A stretch of 39,406 bases of DNA from Candidatus Caenarcanales bacterium (GTDB taxonomy: Bacteria > Cyanobacteriota > Vampirovibrionia > LMEP-6097), in NCBI GenBank assembly GCA_947459525.1, contig CANHDW010000008.1, positions 1-39,406 on the forward strand, in the 5' to 3' direction. Of this stretch, positions 20,301 to 29,811 are shown piece after piece. The notes beneath the pieces were generated by a model that saw only the letters and a list, made by a program, of their open reading frames with translations, made no database searches and was not told the DNA's origin. The position numbers and the translations under genes were made by a program. Position 1 is the first letter of the stretch. Every line of letters starts with the position of its first letter.

Positions 20301-22364
20301 ATGGGTATACCTAGTTCTGGTTCTAATCCTTTTTATTTAAGGGCTTCATCGGTAGAAGCTGCTTTTGAGGCTGTGAATAGTAATTTTTTTAATAGAAATA
20401 AAGACAAATTAGAAGGTGGAACGAAAGAGCAGTCCATTACTAGGACTATTGGTGCAGATTCTTATGCTTATAAAGCTCAAGGCATGGGTCATGTTAAAGA
20501 TGGATTGGCTGAATCTTTAAGTAAACTGCAAGATTCGAAGAGTAGTTTTGATCAAGTTAAATCTAATGTCGATCGAATTAAGAAAATAATAGGCGATGCT
20601 AGTAATGGTACTATCGTGGGTTCAGCTTTAGATGATGCTCAAGATGAAATTAATTCTTTAGTCGCTGAAATTAATGGCATAACCGCAAATGCTAAATACG
20701 GAGATAAACTTCTTTTTGATGGTAATTTCAAAGAATCTATGATGACGGGATTGAATCCGTCTAATAATTTAAAGCTTGATTTTACTCCTGGAACGGCTTC
20801 TAGGACGATTACTCCAGCCTTAGTTCAGACTTTTAATAATGTAGGTGGTGCAGCCTGGGATCAATATGAGGTTAAGTATGCGGATGATAAATATATAGTA
20901 GCTACTGCAAGATATAGAGAAGATCCAAATAATGCTTATATACAGAATGGTACGAATGTAGCTAACTCTACTGCTGATGGAGCTGTTTTTGTATATGATT
21001 CTCAGACTAGAGCACTTATAAAGCAAATTGATCCAGTGCGTAAAGATGTATTGAATCAACAGTTCGGTTCCTCGGTATCTGTGCAAGGAGATAAGTTAAT
21101 TGTAGGAGCGAATCCAGCACAGGTAAATGCTAATGTTCAAGACGATTTTTTCGGTGGAGAAGCTTATATGTTTGATTTAACTGACCTTAATAACCCTACT
21201 ACTGGTGGTTTATTAACTACATTTACGCATTCTGATATTAAGGGAGAGCAGTTTAATGGTGGTACTAGACCCTCTGGTTTTGGGAGCAGTGTGCAAATAC
21301 AAGGCGATAAAGTATTTGTTGTTGGTGGTTGGCATGATGATCCTGCTAATAATCGTACAGGTGCTATTTGGGAATTTAATCTTGATGGTAGTTTCGTGAA
21401 AAAGTACGACAATTTACCTAATACTTTTGGTTTTGGTGACACTCTTGGAACTTTTGAAGTTAATGATAATTACATAGTAGGGTCTCAGATTTATAAAAAT
21501 GATGGTAGTGGCAGGATGTTCGTTCTGGATAGAAATACTGGTGGCATGTCGTATATAGATCCGCCGAGTAGCTTCGCTGGACAGTTTTATGGTTCTGATT
21601 TTTCTGTTTTTGGAGATAAATTATTAGTAGGTGCTAGTGGTCTTGAGGGAGGCATGTTCTATGGTTTAGGTGGCACTGCTTATACAGGAAAAGCTTATCT
21701 ATATGATATTTCCACATCAAATTTCGGAACATTGCTGCACGAATTTAGTGGCGATGTGACTTTGAATGATCGTGATAGATTCGGTTCAACGGTTAAACTC
21801 ACTGGTGGCTATGTACTAGTAGGAGCTCACGGAGATGATACTGCGGGTACTAATACTGGTGCTACTTATCTTTTTGATGCTAACTCTTTTGATCTTGTGG
21901 CGAAGTCTACGGATTTTGCTGGATCAGATTTAGCTGGTCCAAAATTATTCGCTTCGGATCCAGCTTTTAATAGTTATATTGGTGTGGCTCGTGAATATGA
22001 TTTCCTTTCAAGTATTAAACCCTCTGGTACTTCTATTAATTTAAACACCGATACCGTACGTACGGGTTCCATGGGAAATGCTTCATTGGCTTCATTAGAT
22101 CAGTTATCGGTTTCTTTGACTAATGCTTCACTCGGCAATGTTACAGGACTTGTTAATAGCAACACTGTCTATAACATTAATACTATCGCCGACAATATGA
22201 CTAGAATGGAGGTTATTTTTAATTCAGCTCTTTCTAGGGTAGGGAATGAATATAAGAGAGCGGATCAATTGCAAAAAAAATATTTTGATGCTTCTAAGTT
22301 TATTGGGAATTTAGGCGTGCAGAGTAATGCAAATCCGAATACAGTTTCAAGTTTACTGCCATAG
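20301..22364 (+). CDS. Flagellin with an inserted beta-propeller domain
   Basis: This 687-residue protein has flagellin ends. Residues 45-145 form the N-terminal D0/D1 coiled region, including the family motif GDKLLFDG (135-142). Residues 585-687 form the C-terminal D1/D0 helices (NINTIADNMTRMEVIFNSAL... VGNEYKRADQLQKK). Between them, in place of D2/D3, about 400 residues form six or seven FG-GAP-like blades: FGSSVSVQGDKLIVGA (255-270), FGSSVQIQGDKVFVVGG (327-343), VNDNYIVGS (387-395), FSVFGDKLLVGAS (434-446) and FGSTVKLTGGYVLVGAH (494-510), each followed by a G-x-[AV]-x-[VL]-[FY]-[DE] strand. No export signal is expected, since flagellins leave through the flagellar type III system. A hook-associated FlgL-like role is possible. 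GGGGG four bases before the ATG may be the ribosome site. Confidence 0.78.
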   Translation: MGIPSSGSNPFYLRASSVEAAFEAVNSNFFNRNKDKLEGGTKEQSITRTIGADSYAYKAQGMGHVKDGLAESLSKLQDSKSSFDQVKSNVDRIKKIIGDASNGTIVGSALDDAQDEINSLVAEINGITANAKYGDKLLFDGNFKESMMTGLNPSNNLKLDFTPGTASRTITPALVQTFNNVGGAAWDQYEVKYADDKYIVATARYREDPNNAYIQNGTNVANSTADGAVFVYDSQTRALIKQIDPVRKDVLNQQFGSSVSVQGDKLIVGANPAQVNANVQDDFFGGEAYMFDLTDLNNPTTGGLLTTFTHSDIKGEQFNGGTRPSGFGSSVQIQGDKVFVVGGWHDDPANNRTGAIWEFNLDGSFVKKYDNLPNTFGFGDTLGTFEVNDNYIVGSQIYKNDGSGRMFVLDRNTGGMSYIDPPSSFAGQFYGSDFSVFGDKLLVGASGLEGGMFYGLGGTAYTGKAYLYDISTSNFGTLLHEFSGDVTLNDRDRFGSTVKLTGGYVLVGAHGDDTAGTNTGATYLFDANSFDLVAKSTDFAGSDLAGPKLFASDPAFNSYIGVAREYDFLSSIKPSGTSINLNTDTVRTGSMGNASLASLDQLSVSLTNASLGNVTGLVNSNTVYNINTIADNMTRMEVIFNSALSRVGNEYKRADQLQKKYFDASKFIGNLGVQSNANPNTVSSLLP

Positions 22365-22413
22365 TTAAAGAGAATTACATACTTAATGCAATTAATGGAG
22401 GGGGGATGCGTTC

Positions 22414-22419
22414 TATAAT
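22414..22419 (+). promoter_or_regulatory. -10 box of tldD-pmbA
   Basis: A consensus TATAAT ends 13 bases before the tldD ATG. The predicted leader is about seven bases. The -35 region is poor (TTAATG at 16 bases). Confidence 0.45.
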
Positions 22420-22432
22420 ATGATTAAGACTT

Positions 22433-23821
22433 ATGGAACCTCTTTTAGATCCTAAAATCGCAGAGAATCTTATTAATCATGCGTTGAGGCAGGGAGCTGA
22501 TTTCTGTGATATTTTTATAGAAAGAAAAAATCATTTAACTTTTAAGCAGGCTTCTAAGCAGCTAGATTCGATTAACTCTGGTATAGATTTTGGTTTAGGT
22601 ATACGCCTGATTTATGGTTCTGAAGTTTATTACGGTACAGCTAGTACTTTAGATGAGCTAGAGCTGTTAAAAATAGTTTCTAATCTTAGGTCTACTGCTA
22701 ATCCCTCTAAAGAAAAGCTTGCGTTGCCATTTACTAAAACCTTTTTGGGGAGTGATTTAAGTTCTGGTTTAAAGAATGAGGACTGGCAAGAAAAAATCGA
22801 ATTTTTATTAAGTATGGACAGGCAGATGCGTTCTTTGAGTGAGAAGCTTATTCAGGTAAATTTAAATCTCGCACAAAGCAGGCAGGAAGTGCAGATATAT
22901 AATTCAGAAGGTTTAAATATTTCTGATATTCGTAATTATATTCGCCTCAGCGTAACGGCTATCGCTGAGGACGGTAATTTAAGAGAGGATGCTTATGAAG
23001 CTCCGGGAGCTACTATGGATATGGATTTTATTCGTCAGTTAGATTCTGAGAGTCTTGGAGAGAAAGTCGTTTCAAGAGCATTAAGAAAGCTTTCTGCGAT
23101 AGCCTGCCCAGCTGGGAAAATGCCAGTTATTTTAGAAAATGCTTTTGGTGGTGTTATTTTTCATGAAGCCTGCGGGCATCTTTTAGAGACTACTAGTGTC
23201 CAAAGGCGTTCTAGTGTTTTTTGGGATAAGATGAATCAGCAGATCGCAAATCCAGCTGTTACCGCTGTAGATGACGGTACTATCGCTGATAAGTGGGGCA
23301 GCATCAGAATCGATGATGAGGGGCGTCAAACCAAGCGTACTGATTTAATTTTAAATGGGGTTTTAAAAAATTTCCTAGTTGATTATGTCGGGCATTTAAA
23401 AACTCAGTATCCACTGAGTGCCTCTGCTAGACGTGAAAGCTATCGTTATGCACCAGCTTCACGTATGCGTAATACTTTTATTTGCCCAGGTGATTTTTCT
23501 CGAGATGAATTAATTTCTTCTATAGATTATGGTCTCTACGCTGAGAGCCTTGGTGGTGGTAGTGTGATCCCTGGTACTGGTGAGTTTAATTTCGCTGTGA
23601 ATAGTGGTTATTTAATCGAAAATGGTAAACTGACTAGACCCGTTAAGGGAGCGACTTTAATCGGTACTGGCCCTGAAATATTACAGAGAATCTCCATGGT
23701 GGGTAAAGAGTTAGAGCTTGCCGCAGGAATGTGTGGTTCAGTCAGTGGTTCTGTTCCAGTAACTGTAGGACAGCCGCCTCTTAAGGTTGATGAGATATTA
23801 GTTGGTGGGGAGCTTTCATAA
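22433..23821 (+). CDS. tldD: TldD metalloprotease subunit
   Basis: This 462-residue protein is the active subunit of the TldD/TldE (PmbA) protease, which degrades unfolded peptides and trims modified peptides such as microcin precursors. The zinc motif HEACGH (residues 244-249) is intact, with the later conserved RMRNTFICPGD and GGGSVIPGTGEFNF segments. The start is an ATG just after a consensus -10 box. It overlaps the next gene by one base (TAATG), so the two subunits are translationally coupled, as expected for a heterodimer. No peptide substrate gene is evident nearby. Confidence 0.93.
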   Translation: MEPLLDPKIAENLINHALRQGADFCDIFIERKNHLTFKQASKQLDSINSGIDFGLGIRLIYGSEVYYGTASTLDELELLKIVSNLRSTANPSKEKLALPFTKTFLGSDLSSGLKNEDWQEKIEFLLSMDRQMRSLSEKLIQVNLNLAQSRQEVQIYNSEGLNISDIRNYIRLSVTAIAEDGNLREDAYEAPGATMDMDFIRQLDSESLGEKVVSRALRKLSAIACPAGKMPVILENAFGGVIFHEACGHLLETTSVQRRSSVFWDKMNQQIANPAVTAVDDGTIADKWGSIRIDDEGRQTKRTDLILNGVLKNFLVDYVGHLKTQYPLSASARRESYRYAPASRMRNTFICPGDFSRDELISSIDYGLYAESLGGGSVIPGTGEFNFAVNSGYLIENGKLTRPVKGATLIGTGPEILQRISMVGKELELAAGMCGSVSGSVPVTVGQPPLKVDEILVGGELS

Positions 23822-25164
23822 TGACTGACAGAAAAGTAGATTTAGTTTTAGAGGAAATTTCGACTAATTGTAAGCAGCTTGGCGTGAATGATTATGAGAT
23901 ACTGATGAAAGATTCTAATTCTGAAATTTATTCTCATGATAAAGGAAAAGTTTTAGAGCAGAAAGTTACTCAGAATCAGGTACTTGGGCTGAGATTATTT
24001 TTAGATGGAAAAGTGGGAATGAGCTATACCGAAGCTTTAGATTCAGAATCTTTAAAAGCTGTCTGTGAGCAAGCTATGCTTAGTCTTAAATTTTCCACAC
24101 CTAACCCTAAGCAACTTTTAGCTCTAGAAACTATTAATGTAATAGATGATAATGCAGAATTTAATCAGGAATTAAATATCTCTATAGAAGAAAAATTAGC
24201 TTTAGCTAGAGAATTAGAAAATGAAGTTTTTAGTTTATCTGATCGAGTAAAATCTGTTCCCTATAATGGTTTAGCATTTTCTAATGCAAGAACTTTTATC
24301 AGAAATTCTAAAGGCGTAAATTCTGAGCTATCGCGCAAGCAAGTCAGGGCCACTAGTTCATGTTTACTTGAGCATGAAAATAAGCAGGCTTTTGATTACA
24401 TTAGTTATAGCTATTCTAATGTAGATGAAATTAATCCTCGTGAAATGGCTAAAAAAGTTTACGAAGAAAGTTTAGCTATGCTTGAGGCTGGGCCATTAAG
24501 TAATGGACGCTATGACGTGGTTTTTAATCCTGAAACTTTTGAAGAGCTGTTTCATACTTTTAGTGTGATTTTTTCTTCAGAAGCTGCTCGTAAAGAGCTT
24601 AATCCATTATGGAAACAGCGAAATTCTTTGATAGCCTCACCTTTGCTTAGTGCCTATGATAGACCTAGAGCTGCTTATGGGCTGGGACGTCTTTTAATTG
24701 ATGATGAGGGCGTGGCTACAGCTAATCGTACTCTTATTGAAAATGGATATTTTATTGATGGTATCTATAATTCATATACGGCTAATTTTTTTGGAACTAA
24801 AAGCTCTGGCCATGCTAAAAGAAGTCCTAAGTCATCTTTAGATGTGCAGTTACATCAAGCGGAAATTGCTGCTGGTTTGAGTTCTAAAGATGAGATTTAT
24901 AAAGGACGGCTGCTCTATGTTACAAGATTAGATGGTCTTCATTCTGGTGCTAATTTAATTTCGGGAGATTTCTCGTTCGGTGTCGCTGGCTATGTTTTAG
25001 AGGACGGAGCTAAACAGCTTAGCTTTAAAGAGACGACGGTGAAGGGTAATTTTTATCAGATGCTGAAAGATATTATGCTTATTGGCTCTGAGATAAAGCC
25101 CTCTAATTCGGGTGATTTTTTTGCTCCAGAGATTCGCTTTGGTGAACTGTCGTTTGCTGCCTGA
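23821..25164 (+). CDS. pmbA: PmbA/TldE metalloprotease partner subunit
   Basis: This 447-residue protein is the non-metal partner of TldD. It shares the fold but has no HExxxH; the equivalent region reads FEELFHTFSVIF. Conserved PmbA features include the YDRPRAAYGLGRLLIDDEG segment, GTKSSGHAKR and SGDFSFGVAGY near the C-terminus. Together with TldD it forms the active protease. Its start overlaps the tldD stop by one base. The gene is followed by a convergent tRNA-Pro gene. Confidence 0.93.
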   Translation: MTDRKVDLVLEEISTNCKQLGVNDYEILMKDSNSEIYSHDKGKVLEQKVTQNQVLGLRLFLDGKVGMSYTEALDSESLKAVCEQAMLSLKFSTPNPKQLLALETINVIDDNAEFNQELNISIEEKLALARELENEVFSLSDRVKSVPYNGLAFSNARTFIRNSKGVNSELSRKQVRATSSCLLEHENKQAFDYISYSYSNVDEINPREMAKKVYEESLAMLEAGPLSNGRYDVVFNPETFEELFHTFSVIFSSEAARKELNPLWKQRNSLIASPLLSAYDRPRAAYGLGRLLIDDEGVATANRTLIENGYFIDGIYNSYTANFFGTKSSGHAKRSPKSSLDVQLHQAEIAAGLSSKDEIYKGRLLYVTRLDGLHSGANLISGDFSFGVAGYVLEDGAKQLSFKETTVKGNFYQMLKDIMLIGSEIKPSNSGDFFAPEIRFGELSFAA

Positions 25165-25185
25165 GTTCGCTTTAATTAATAAAAA

Positions 25186-25262
25186 TGGTCGGGACAGCAG
25201 GATTTGAACCTGCGACCTCTTCGTCCCAAGCGAAGCGCTCTACCAAGCTGAGCCATGTCCCG
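25186..25262 (-). tRNA. tRNA-Pro (anticodon TGG)
   Basis: On the minus strand a full cloverleaf is visible. The acceptor stem is CGGGACA/TGTCCCG, the D arm contains GGCTCAGCTTGGTAGAGC, and the anticodon stem CTTCG/CGAAG encloses the loop CTTGGGA (anticodon TGG). The T arm is GCAGG-TTCAAAT-CCTGC. The 3' CCA is encoded (complement 25186-25188). A run of five T follows and may terminate transcription. It stands alone between pmbA and birA. Confidence 0.95.
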
Positions 25263-25329
25263 TCTCAGATCGAGTTTAAATTATAAAATGCTTTTAAAAA
25301 TAATTCTTGTATTTTTTATAAATGAAACA

Positions 25330-25971
25330 TTAATATTCTTGTGTGGGTAAATAAAAGTATTTTGAAAAGTTCTCAGATAAGTCATTTAATAAGGATTTTG
25401 CTAAGTTCTGAGTGATGTTAATGCTAGTAATCTCCTCTAGGCTGATAGGCATTGCCTTCGGTATATCAAGAGAACTTTCTTTTAACTGATAACTACTTTT
25501 GTAAAGATTAATGCCTATGCCTACTGTATGGTATTCAGTATCTTTAAAAAAGAATCTTTCTAGAAGTATCCCAGCTAGCTTGCAGTTATTAACGTATATG
25601 TCATTAAGTGGTTTTAGTTTAAATTCTGGAGATGGCTCTATAGCTGCTTTTTCAGTGCTTTCTTTTAAAGACTGCTGCGAAACTCGCTTTAGACCTTCTT
25701 TTAATGATCTAATACAGAGTTCAGTCGCTAATATCGATGAGTTCTCTGCTGGAATTTTAAGATCGCTGACTAAAGATACATAGAGACCAGCACCACGTGG
25801 CGAGGCCCAGCTTTTACCATGCTGACCGCGTCCCTGTGATTGAAAATCAGCACTTATACAGATTATCGAGCCTGGTTTATATTCAGAACTCTCTTTGATA
25901 AGCCTTTTGGCTTCGTTCATGGTGGAATCCAGATCTAGATAGTGTTTAAAGGAGATTGTTGCTTGAGACAT
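25330..25971 (-). CDS. birA: Biotin-protein ligase (BirA catalytic domain only)
   Basis: This 213-residue enzyme attaches biotin to the acetyl-CoA carboxylase carrier protein. The biotinoyl-AMP motif appears as GRGQHGKSW (about residues 48-56), followed by GAGLYVSLV, and KPLNDIYVNNCKLAGILLE replaces the usual KWPNDI...KKLGGIL. The PLND in place of WPND is a mild deviation. It lacks the N-terminal DNA-binding domain of E. coli BirA, so it should be a ligase without repressor function. The C-terminal cap domain is absent or very short. The gene is monocistronic. Confidence 0.85.
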   Translation of the reverse strand: MSQATISFKHYLDLDSTMNEAKRLIKESSEYKPGSIICISADFQSQGRGQHGKSWASPRGAGLYVSLVSDLKIPAENSSILATELCIRSLKEGLKRVSQQSLKESTEKAAIEPSPEFKLKPLNDIYVNNCKLAGILLERFFFKDTEYHTVGIGINLYKSSYQLKESSLDIPKAMPISLEEITSINITQNLAKSLLNDLSENFSKYFYLPTQEY

Positions 25972-26044
25972 CTATGTAGTACCGAGTTGATATGAGCATA
26001 ATAAATTATATATATGATCTAAATATTGTTTTAATATAAATTAT

Positions 26045-26074
26045 CTGACTTTTCTCTATAAAACTTGTTAAGAT
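26045..26074 (+). promoter_or_regulatory. rpmI-rplT promoter with extended -10
   Basis: CTGACT (26045-26050) and the extended -10 TGTTAAGAT (26066-26074) are spaced by 18 bases. The -10 ends 12 bases before the rpmI ATG, predicting a leader of about six bases. There is no long leader, so the rpmI-rplT attenuation structures known from E. coli or B. subtilis are not apparent. Confidence 0.5.
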
Positions 26075-26086
26075 TTTATTCTCAGT

Positions 26087-26299
26087 ATGTCAAAGCGTAA
26101 GACTAATAAATCGGCAAAGAAAAGATTCAAGTTAACTGGCACAGGTAAGCTAACTTTTAAGAAAGGTGGTATCAGCCATTTGAATACAGGTATGTCTGCT
26201 AAGCATAAAAGACGCCTAAGAAAGCCAGAGGGCGAAGTACATGAGTCTCAAATGGAGAGAATTATGTCTATGTTCCCATATACTAAGTACGCGAGATAG
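26087..26299 (+). CDS. rpmI: Ribosomal protein L35
   Basis: This 70-residue basic protein of the large subunit starts MSKRKTNKSAKKRFKLTGTG and continues with the GKLTFKK, HLNT and KHKRRLRKP segments typical of L35. It is followed 46 bases later by rplT, the usual partner. infC, commonly the first gene of this operon, is not adjacent, and a promoter stands directly before rpmI. Confidence 0.96.
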   Translation: MSKRKTNKSAKKRFKLTGTGKLTFKKGGISHLNTGMSAKHKRRLRKPEGEVHESQMERIMSMFPYTKYAR

Positions 26300-26345
26300 T
26301 TTTAAGTAAAAGAATTTAGGAATTTTATTTTTCAAGAGGTAAGTC

Positions 26346-26711
26346 ATGAGAGTCACAAGAGGTAATGTAAATAGAAAAAAACATAAGAAGGTATTAAAAC
26401 TTACCAAAGGTTATGCTGGTAGCAGAAGTAAGATCTTCGTTGCTGCTATGCAGTCTATGATGAAAGGTCTTAAGAAGGCTTACATCGGTAGAAAGCTTAA
26501 GAAAAGAGATTTCAGAGGACTTTGGATTCAGAGGATTAATGCTGCTGCAAGAGAGCTAGGTATTTCTTATAGTCAGTTTATTAATGGTTTGGCTAAGGCT
26601 AATATAATTATCAACAGAAAAATGCTTGCAGATATCGCTGTTAATGATAAGATCGCTTTTGCTAAATTGGTTGATCAAGCTAAAGCTGCTATTATCTCAG
26701 TTGCTGCTTAG
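26346..26711 (+). CDS. rplT: Ribosomal protein L20
   Basis: This 121-residue protein binds 23S rRNA early in assembly of the large subunit. It starts [20 protein letters not shown] and contains [10 protein letters not shown], the [16 protein letters not shown] signature and the NGL...[10 protein letters not shown]-terminal region. A ribosome site (AGAGG) lies six bases before the ATG. Its stop codon overlaps the stop of the convergent dnaG gene by four bases, leaving no room for a terminator between them. Confidence 0.97.
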   Translation: MRVTRGNVNRKKHKKVLKLTKGYAGSRSKIFVAAMQSMMKGLKKAYIGRKLKKRDFRGLWIQRINAAARELGISYSQFINGLAKANIIINRKMLADIAVNDKIAFAKLVDQAKAAIISVAA

Positions 26712-28615
26712 GAAGATTCTTTTAAGAGCTGCTGAATTTCTCTAAGTAGTCTTTGGGTATTTTCTTCATCTTTATTTTTTTCTGCTTCCTGTAATTCTTT
26801 ATCTAACTTACGTTTGAGAATTTCTGATTTTTGTTTTCTTAAAACTGAAATTATTTCATTAAAACGGGTTAAATACTGTTTTTTATCAGATTCTAATTCC
26901 ATGGCTATCTCAGCTAAGTCACTAGAGTACTTAAGGTCTTCAAGTGATTCATGATTTTTAAGTTTTTTAAATTTACTATTCGTGTCATCATCGGGATTTT
27001 CAAAGCTTACATCTACTAAAGCTGAAAGTATCATTTGATGTTCTTCTTTATTTAAGCTATATTCATTTGCCATAAACTCTTCTAGAAGTCTTCTGTCGTC
27101 AAGCATAATAGCTAAAAGCTCTATATCAAATCTGCTTAATGGATCTAAGTTGATCGAAGACTGCTTCTTGGAATTTTGGATTCGTGGCGTGAAGGGCTGA
27201 TTAGTATTAGCTTCTGTAGGCTTATTTGAGTGAATAAAAGCAGCTGAATTACTACTGTTATTAGTTCCAGTTACTGCAAATTCTCTAGAAAGGTTTTTAA
27301 ATTCTTTTCTTATCTGTTCTTCAAGAATACTACTACTGAGATCCAGTCTTGCAGCTAGTTTCTGTATATAAGCGTTTAGTTCAATTTTATTATTAATAAA
27401 ATACAGGAAACGAGACATTTTAGAAATGAAATTAGCTTTTTCTCTAGGTCCAAATTCTTCTTTTTTAAATTCTGATATTAATTTATCTGTTTTATAATCG
27501 ATAAACGATTTAGCATTTTTAATTTCAAGCTCAAAATTATTACTGCCAAAGAGTTTTATAAAATCATCAGGGTCTTTAGCTGTTTGTAAATCTATGACTT
27601 TGATTTCAGGATTCAGTTCAGCTGCGATTTGCATGATAACTTCAAAAGCCCTTTCCTTGGCTAATTCACCAGCCTTATCACTATCTAAGCAGAGATAAAT
27701 ACTTTTACTAGAAGAATACTTTAGTAAAAGCTTAGCTTGTTTAGGTGTGAGTGCTGTTCCCTGATTGGCGACTGTATTCTTAAAGCCCTCTTTATAAAGT
27801 GCTATTTGATCGAAGTAGCCTTCAACTAAAATGACGAAATCCTTTTCCTTAATAGCTTTCTTCGCAAGCGAGAGACCAAATAATTCATCACCTTTATGAT
27901 ATATATCAGTTTCAGGTGAATTAATATATTTAGGAGCATCTGCTTTATCCTCTAAAATCCTTGCCCCAAAGCCAATAATGTCATCCTTCTCATTAGTAAT
28001 GGGGATCATCAGTCTATCTCTGAATCGATCATAATATTTCCCTGATTTTTCATGATGAATAGCAAGCCCAGACTTGAAAATCGCCTCTTCGCTGATTTTT
28101 AATTTCCCAGTTAAGTGTTTAACCAAAAATCCCCAATCATCTTTAGATGTCGGTGAATAACCGATTCTGAAATTCTTAATCGTATTTAAATCTATCTGCC
28201 TTTCACTGAGATAATTCCTGCACAGTTCAGCGGCTTCAGCACCTAAAAGTTTTTCATGATAATAATCGGCTGTTACAGAATAAATTTCTAAATATTCATT
28301 CTGTAGTTTTTGTTTACCGATATTCTCTGGATGCTGATTTAAAGTTACTCCATATTTTAAGGCTAAGTCTTTTAGAGTTTCAGAAAAATCCTTATTATGG
28401 TATTCAGACCAGAACTTGAAAACGTCTCCTCCTGCACCACAGGCAAAGCATTTATATATGCCTTTTTGTGAGCTGATATGCATTGAAGGTTTGGTGTCAT
28501 TGTGAAAAGGGCATTTGGCGACATAGCTAGCTCCAGCTCTTTTCACTGGAATATGATCAGCGATAAGTTCTACTATGTCAGCTTTCTCTTTAATTTCATT
28601 GATTGGCGATGACAT
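26708..28615 (-). CDS. dnaG: DNA primase
   Basis: This 635-residue enzyme makes RNA primers for replication. The N-terminal CHC2 zinc domain has C35, H38, C56 and C59 (CPFH and CFACG). The catalytic core includes DRLMIPI and the Toprim motifs LVEGYFDQ and LDSDKAG. A variable linker (about residues 445-490, rich in N, S and T) leads to a C-terminal helicase-interacting region that is rich in coiled coil. The 3' end overlaps the convergent rplT. The gene follows the Lpt permease by 25 bases, with an extended -10 box in between. Confidence 0.96.
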   Translation of the reverse strand: MSSPINEIKEKADIVELIADHIPVKRAGASYVAKCPFHNDTKPSMHISSQKGIYKCFACGAGGDVFKFWSEYHNKDFSETLKDLALKYGVTLNQHPENIGKQKLQNEYLEIYSVTADYYHEKLLGAEAAELCRNYLSERQIDLNTIKNFRIGYSPTSKDDWGFLVKHLTGKLKISEEAIFKSGLAIHHEKSGKYYDRFRDRLMIPITNEKDDIIGFGARILEDKADAPKYINSPETDIYHKGDELFGLSLAKKAIKEKDFVILVEGYFDQIALYKEGFKNTVANQGTALTPKQAKLLLKYSSSKSIYLCLDSDKAGELAKERAFEVIMQIAAELNPEIKVIDLQTAKDPDDFIKLFGSNNFELEIKNAKSFIDYKTDKLISEFKKEEFGPREKANFISKMSRFLYFINNKIELNAYIQKLAARLDLSSSILEEQIRKEFKNLSREFAVTGTNNSSNSAAFIHSNKPTEANTNQPFTPRIQNSKKQSSINLDPLSRFDIELLAIMLDDRRLLEEFMANEYSLNKEEHQMILSALVDVSFENPDDDTNSKFKKLKNHESLEDLKYSSDLAEIAMELESDKKQYLTRFNEIISVLRKQKSEILKRKLDKELQEAEKNKDEENTQRLLREIQQLLKESS

Positions 28616-28625
28616 TAGATTGTCT

Positions 28626-28634
28626 ATGATAGCA
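28626..28634 (-). promoter_or_regulatory. Extended -10 before dnaG
   Basis: On the minus strand TGCTATCAT (TGn plus TATCAT) ends ten bases before the dnaG ATG, within the short gap after the Lpt permease gene. It may give dnaG its own nearly leaderless transcript. Confidence 0.35.
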
Positions 28635-28640
28635 ATTGAT

Positions 28641-29783
28641 TTACTTACTGGTTTTAAAATAGGAAATTAATATGGCGACTAGTGATAATAGAAAATTTGG
28701 AAACCACATCGCAACTATAGCGGGCATTCTACCCGAATCTCCGAAAGATGTAAAAATAGCCTGGAACATAAAAAAAGAAAATACTATTAGTCCGAGAGTT
28801 ATATAGTTCCAGTTACGTGACTCTCTTCTAGAGCTAAAGCCTAAGAGGGCACCAATAAAAGCAAGTATCAGAGCTGTAAATGGATATGCAAAACGCTGCT
28901 GGAAATTAGTTTTCAGAGAATTAAGACCACTAGTTTCAATATTATTCTTTTCATGCAGCTTGATGAGTTCCCATACTTCAAGAATATTTAGAGTCTGTAT
29001 TCTTTTATAAATATGAATTAAATCAAGAGGGTTAATTTCGCTTTCTACAAATTTAGTTTTAAAATTTGAGACCATGTGATTAAAACCTTCATTTCCGTCC
29101 ATCGCTGCACGATCAATAAAGCTAGAATTTCCTTTCTCTAAATTCCAGCCATGTCCTTCTGCATCCCACTTGGCATTTTTAGCAAGGTGTATATTAATTA
29201 AACCCTTGTGATTAAAATCAACCATAACTAAATTGCTAAGCAGGTCTTCTTTAATTGATTTAACATAAAATATTTGCTGGACTTCTTGATTCGGGTAATG
29301 CTTAGTGTAAGTGAAACTTTTGATTTCTTTAGTATCCCTGTTTTTTTTTGCAGATTTAAAAATATTATCGTTAAGGGGAGCAGTTATAGGAATTAAAATC
29401 TCCGCTATGATAAAACAACTCAGTACACCGATTAAACCAAAGATCATAACAGCCTTTAATATTCGTAAGTAGCTAGCCCCCGCAGCTTTCATCGCGGTGA
29501 ACTCAGCTTGAATTGAGAGTTTCTGGAAGCTAAGAAAGCAGGCAAGTAAAATACAGATCGGTAAAATATTTAAGGCGATTTTTGGAATATCCAAAACTAA
29601 TATGAGAAAACCAGTGTACCAAGGGTAATCACCGCTAGCTAGTAGTTTAAATATTTGCTTAAATCGATCTATTCCTAGCCAAACCCCAGCTATGATGCCC
29701 CCTGCACTTAAGAAAGGTAAAACGAATTCACTAAATATATAGGTGTCAATTCGTTTGAGGTACCTAGTCGTTAAAGGCTGCAA
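28641..29783 (-). CDS. LptF/LptG family permease
   Basis: This 380-residue membrane protein belongs to the YjgP/YjgQ family, which extracts lipopolysaccharide from the inner membrane with LptB and passes it to LptC. The N-terminal half has three transmembrane segments (about residues 15-40, 58-85 and 105-130), including YIFSEFVLPFL and the FTAMKAAGASYLRILK coupling helix that contacts LptB. A periplasmic beta-domain follows (about 135-285), then three more helices (about 290-380). It starts at TTG in the track; no better start is seen. Cyanobacteria-type genomes often carry a single such permease, so LptF versus LptG is left open. It implies a lipopolysaccharide-bearing outer membrane. Confidence 0.85.
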   Translation of the reverse strand: MQPLTTRYLKRIDTYIFSEFVLPFLSAGGIIAGVWLGIDRFKQIFKLLASGDYPWYTGFLILVLDIPKIALNILPICILLACFLSFQKLSIQAEFTAMKAAGASYLRILKAVMIFGLIGVLSCFIIAEILIPITAPLNDNIFKSAKKNRDTKEIKSFTYTKHYPNQEVQQIFYVKSIKEDLLSNLVMVDFNHKGLINIHLAKNAKWDAEGHGWNLEKGNSSFIDRAAMDGNEGFNHMVSNFKTKFVESEINPLDLIHIYKRIQTLNILEVWELIKLHEKNNIETSGLNSLKTNFQQRFAYPFTALILAFIGALLGFSSRRESRNWNYITLGLIVFSFFMFQAIFTSFGDSGRMPAIVAMWFPNFLLSLVAILISYFKTSK

Positions 29784-29811
29784 AATTATTATCTTTTATA
29801 AGCTAGATTTA

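Noticed and set aside
20820-21442. Minus-strand ORFs inside the flagellin gene
   Set aside because: They are shadows of the repetitive propeller coding sequence with no start signals or family resemblance.
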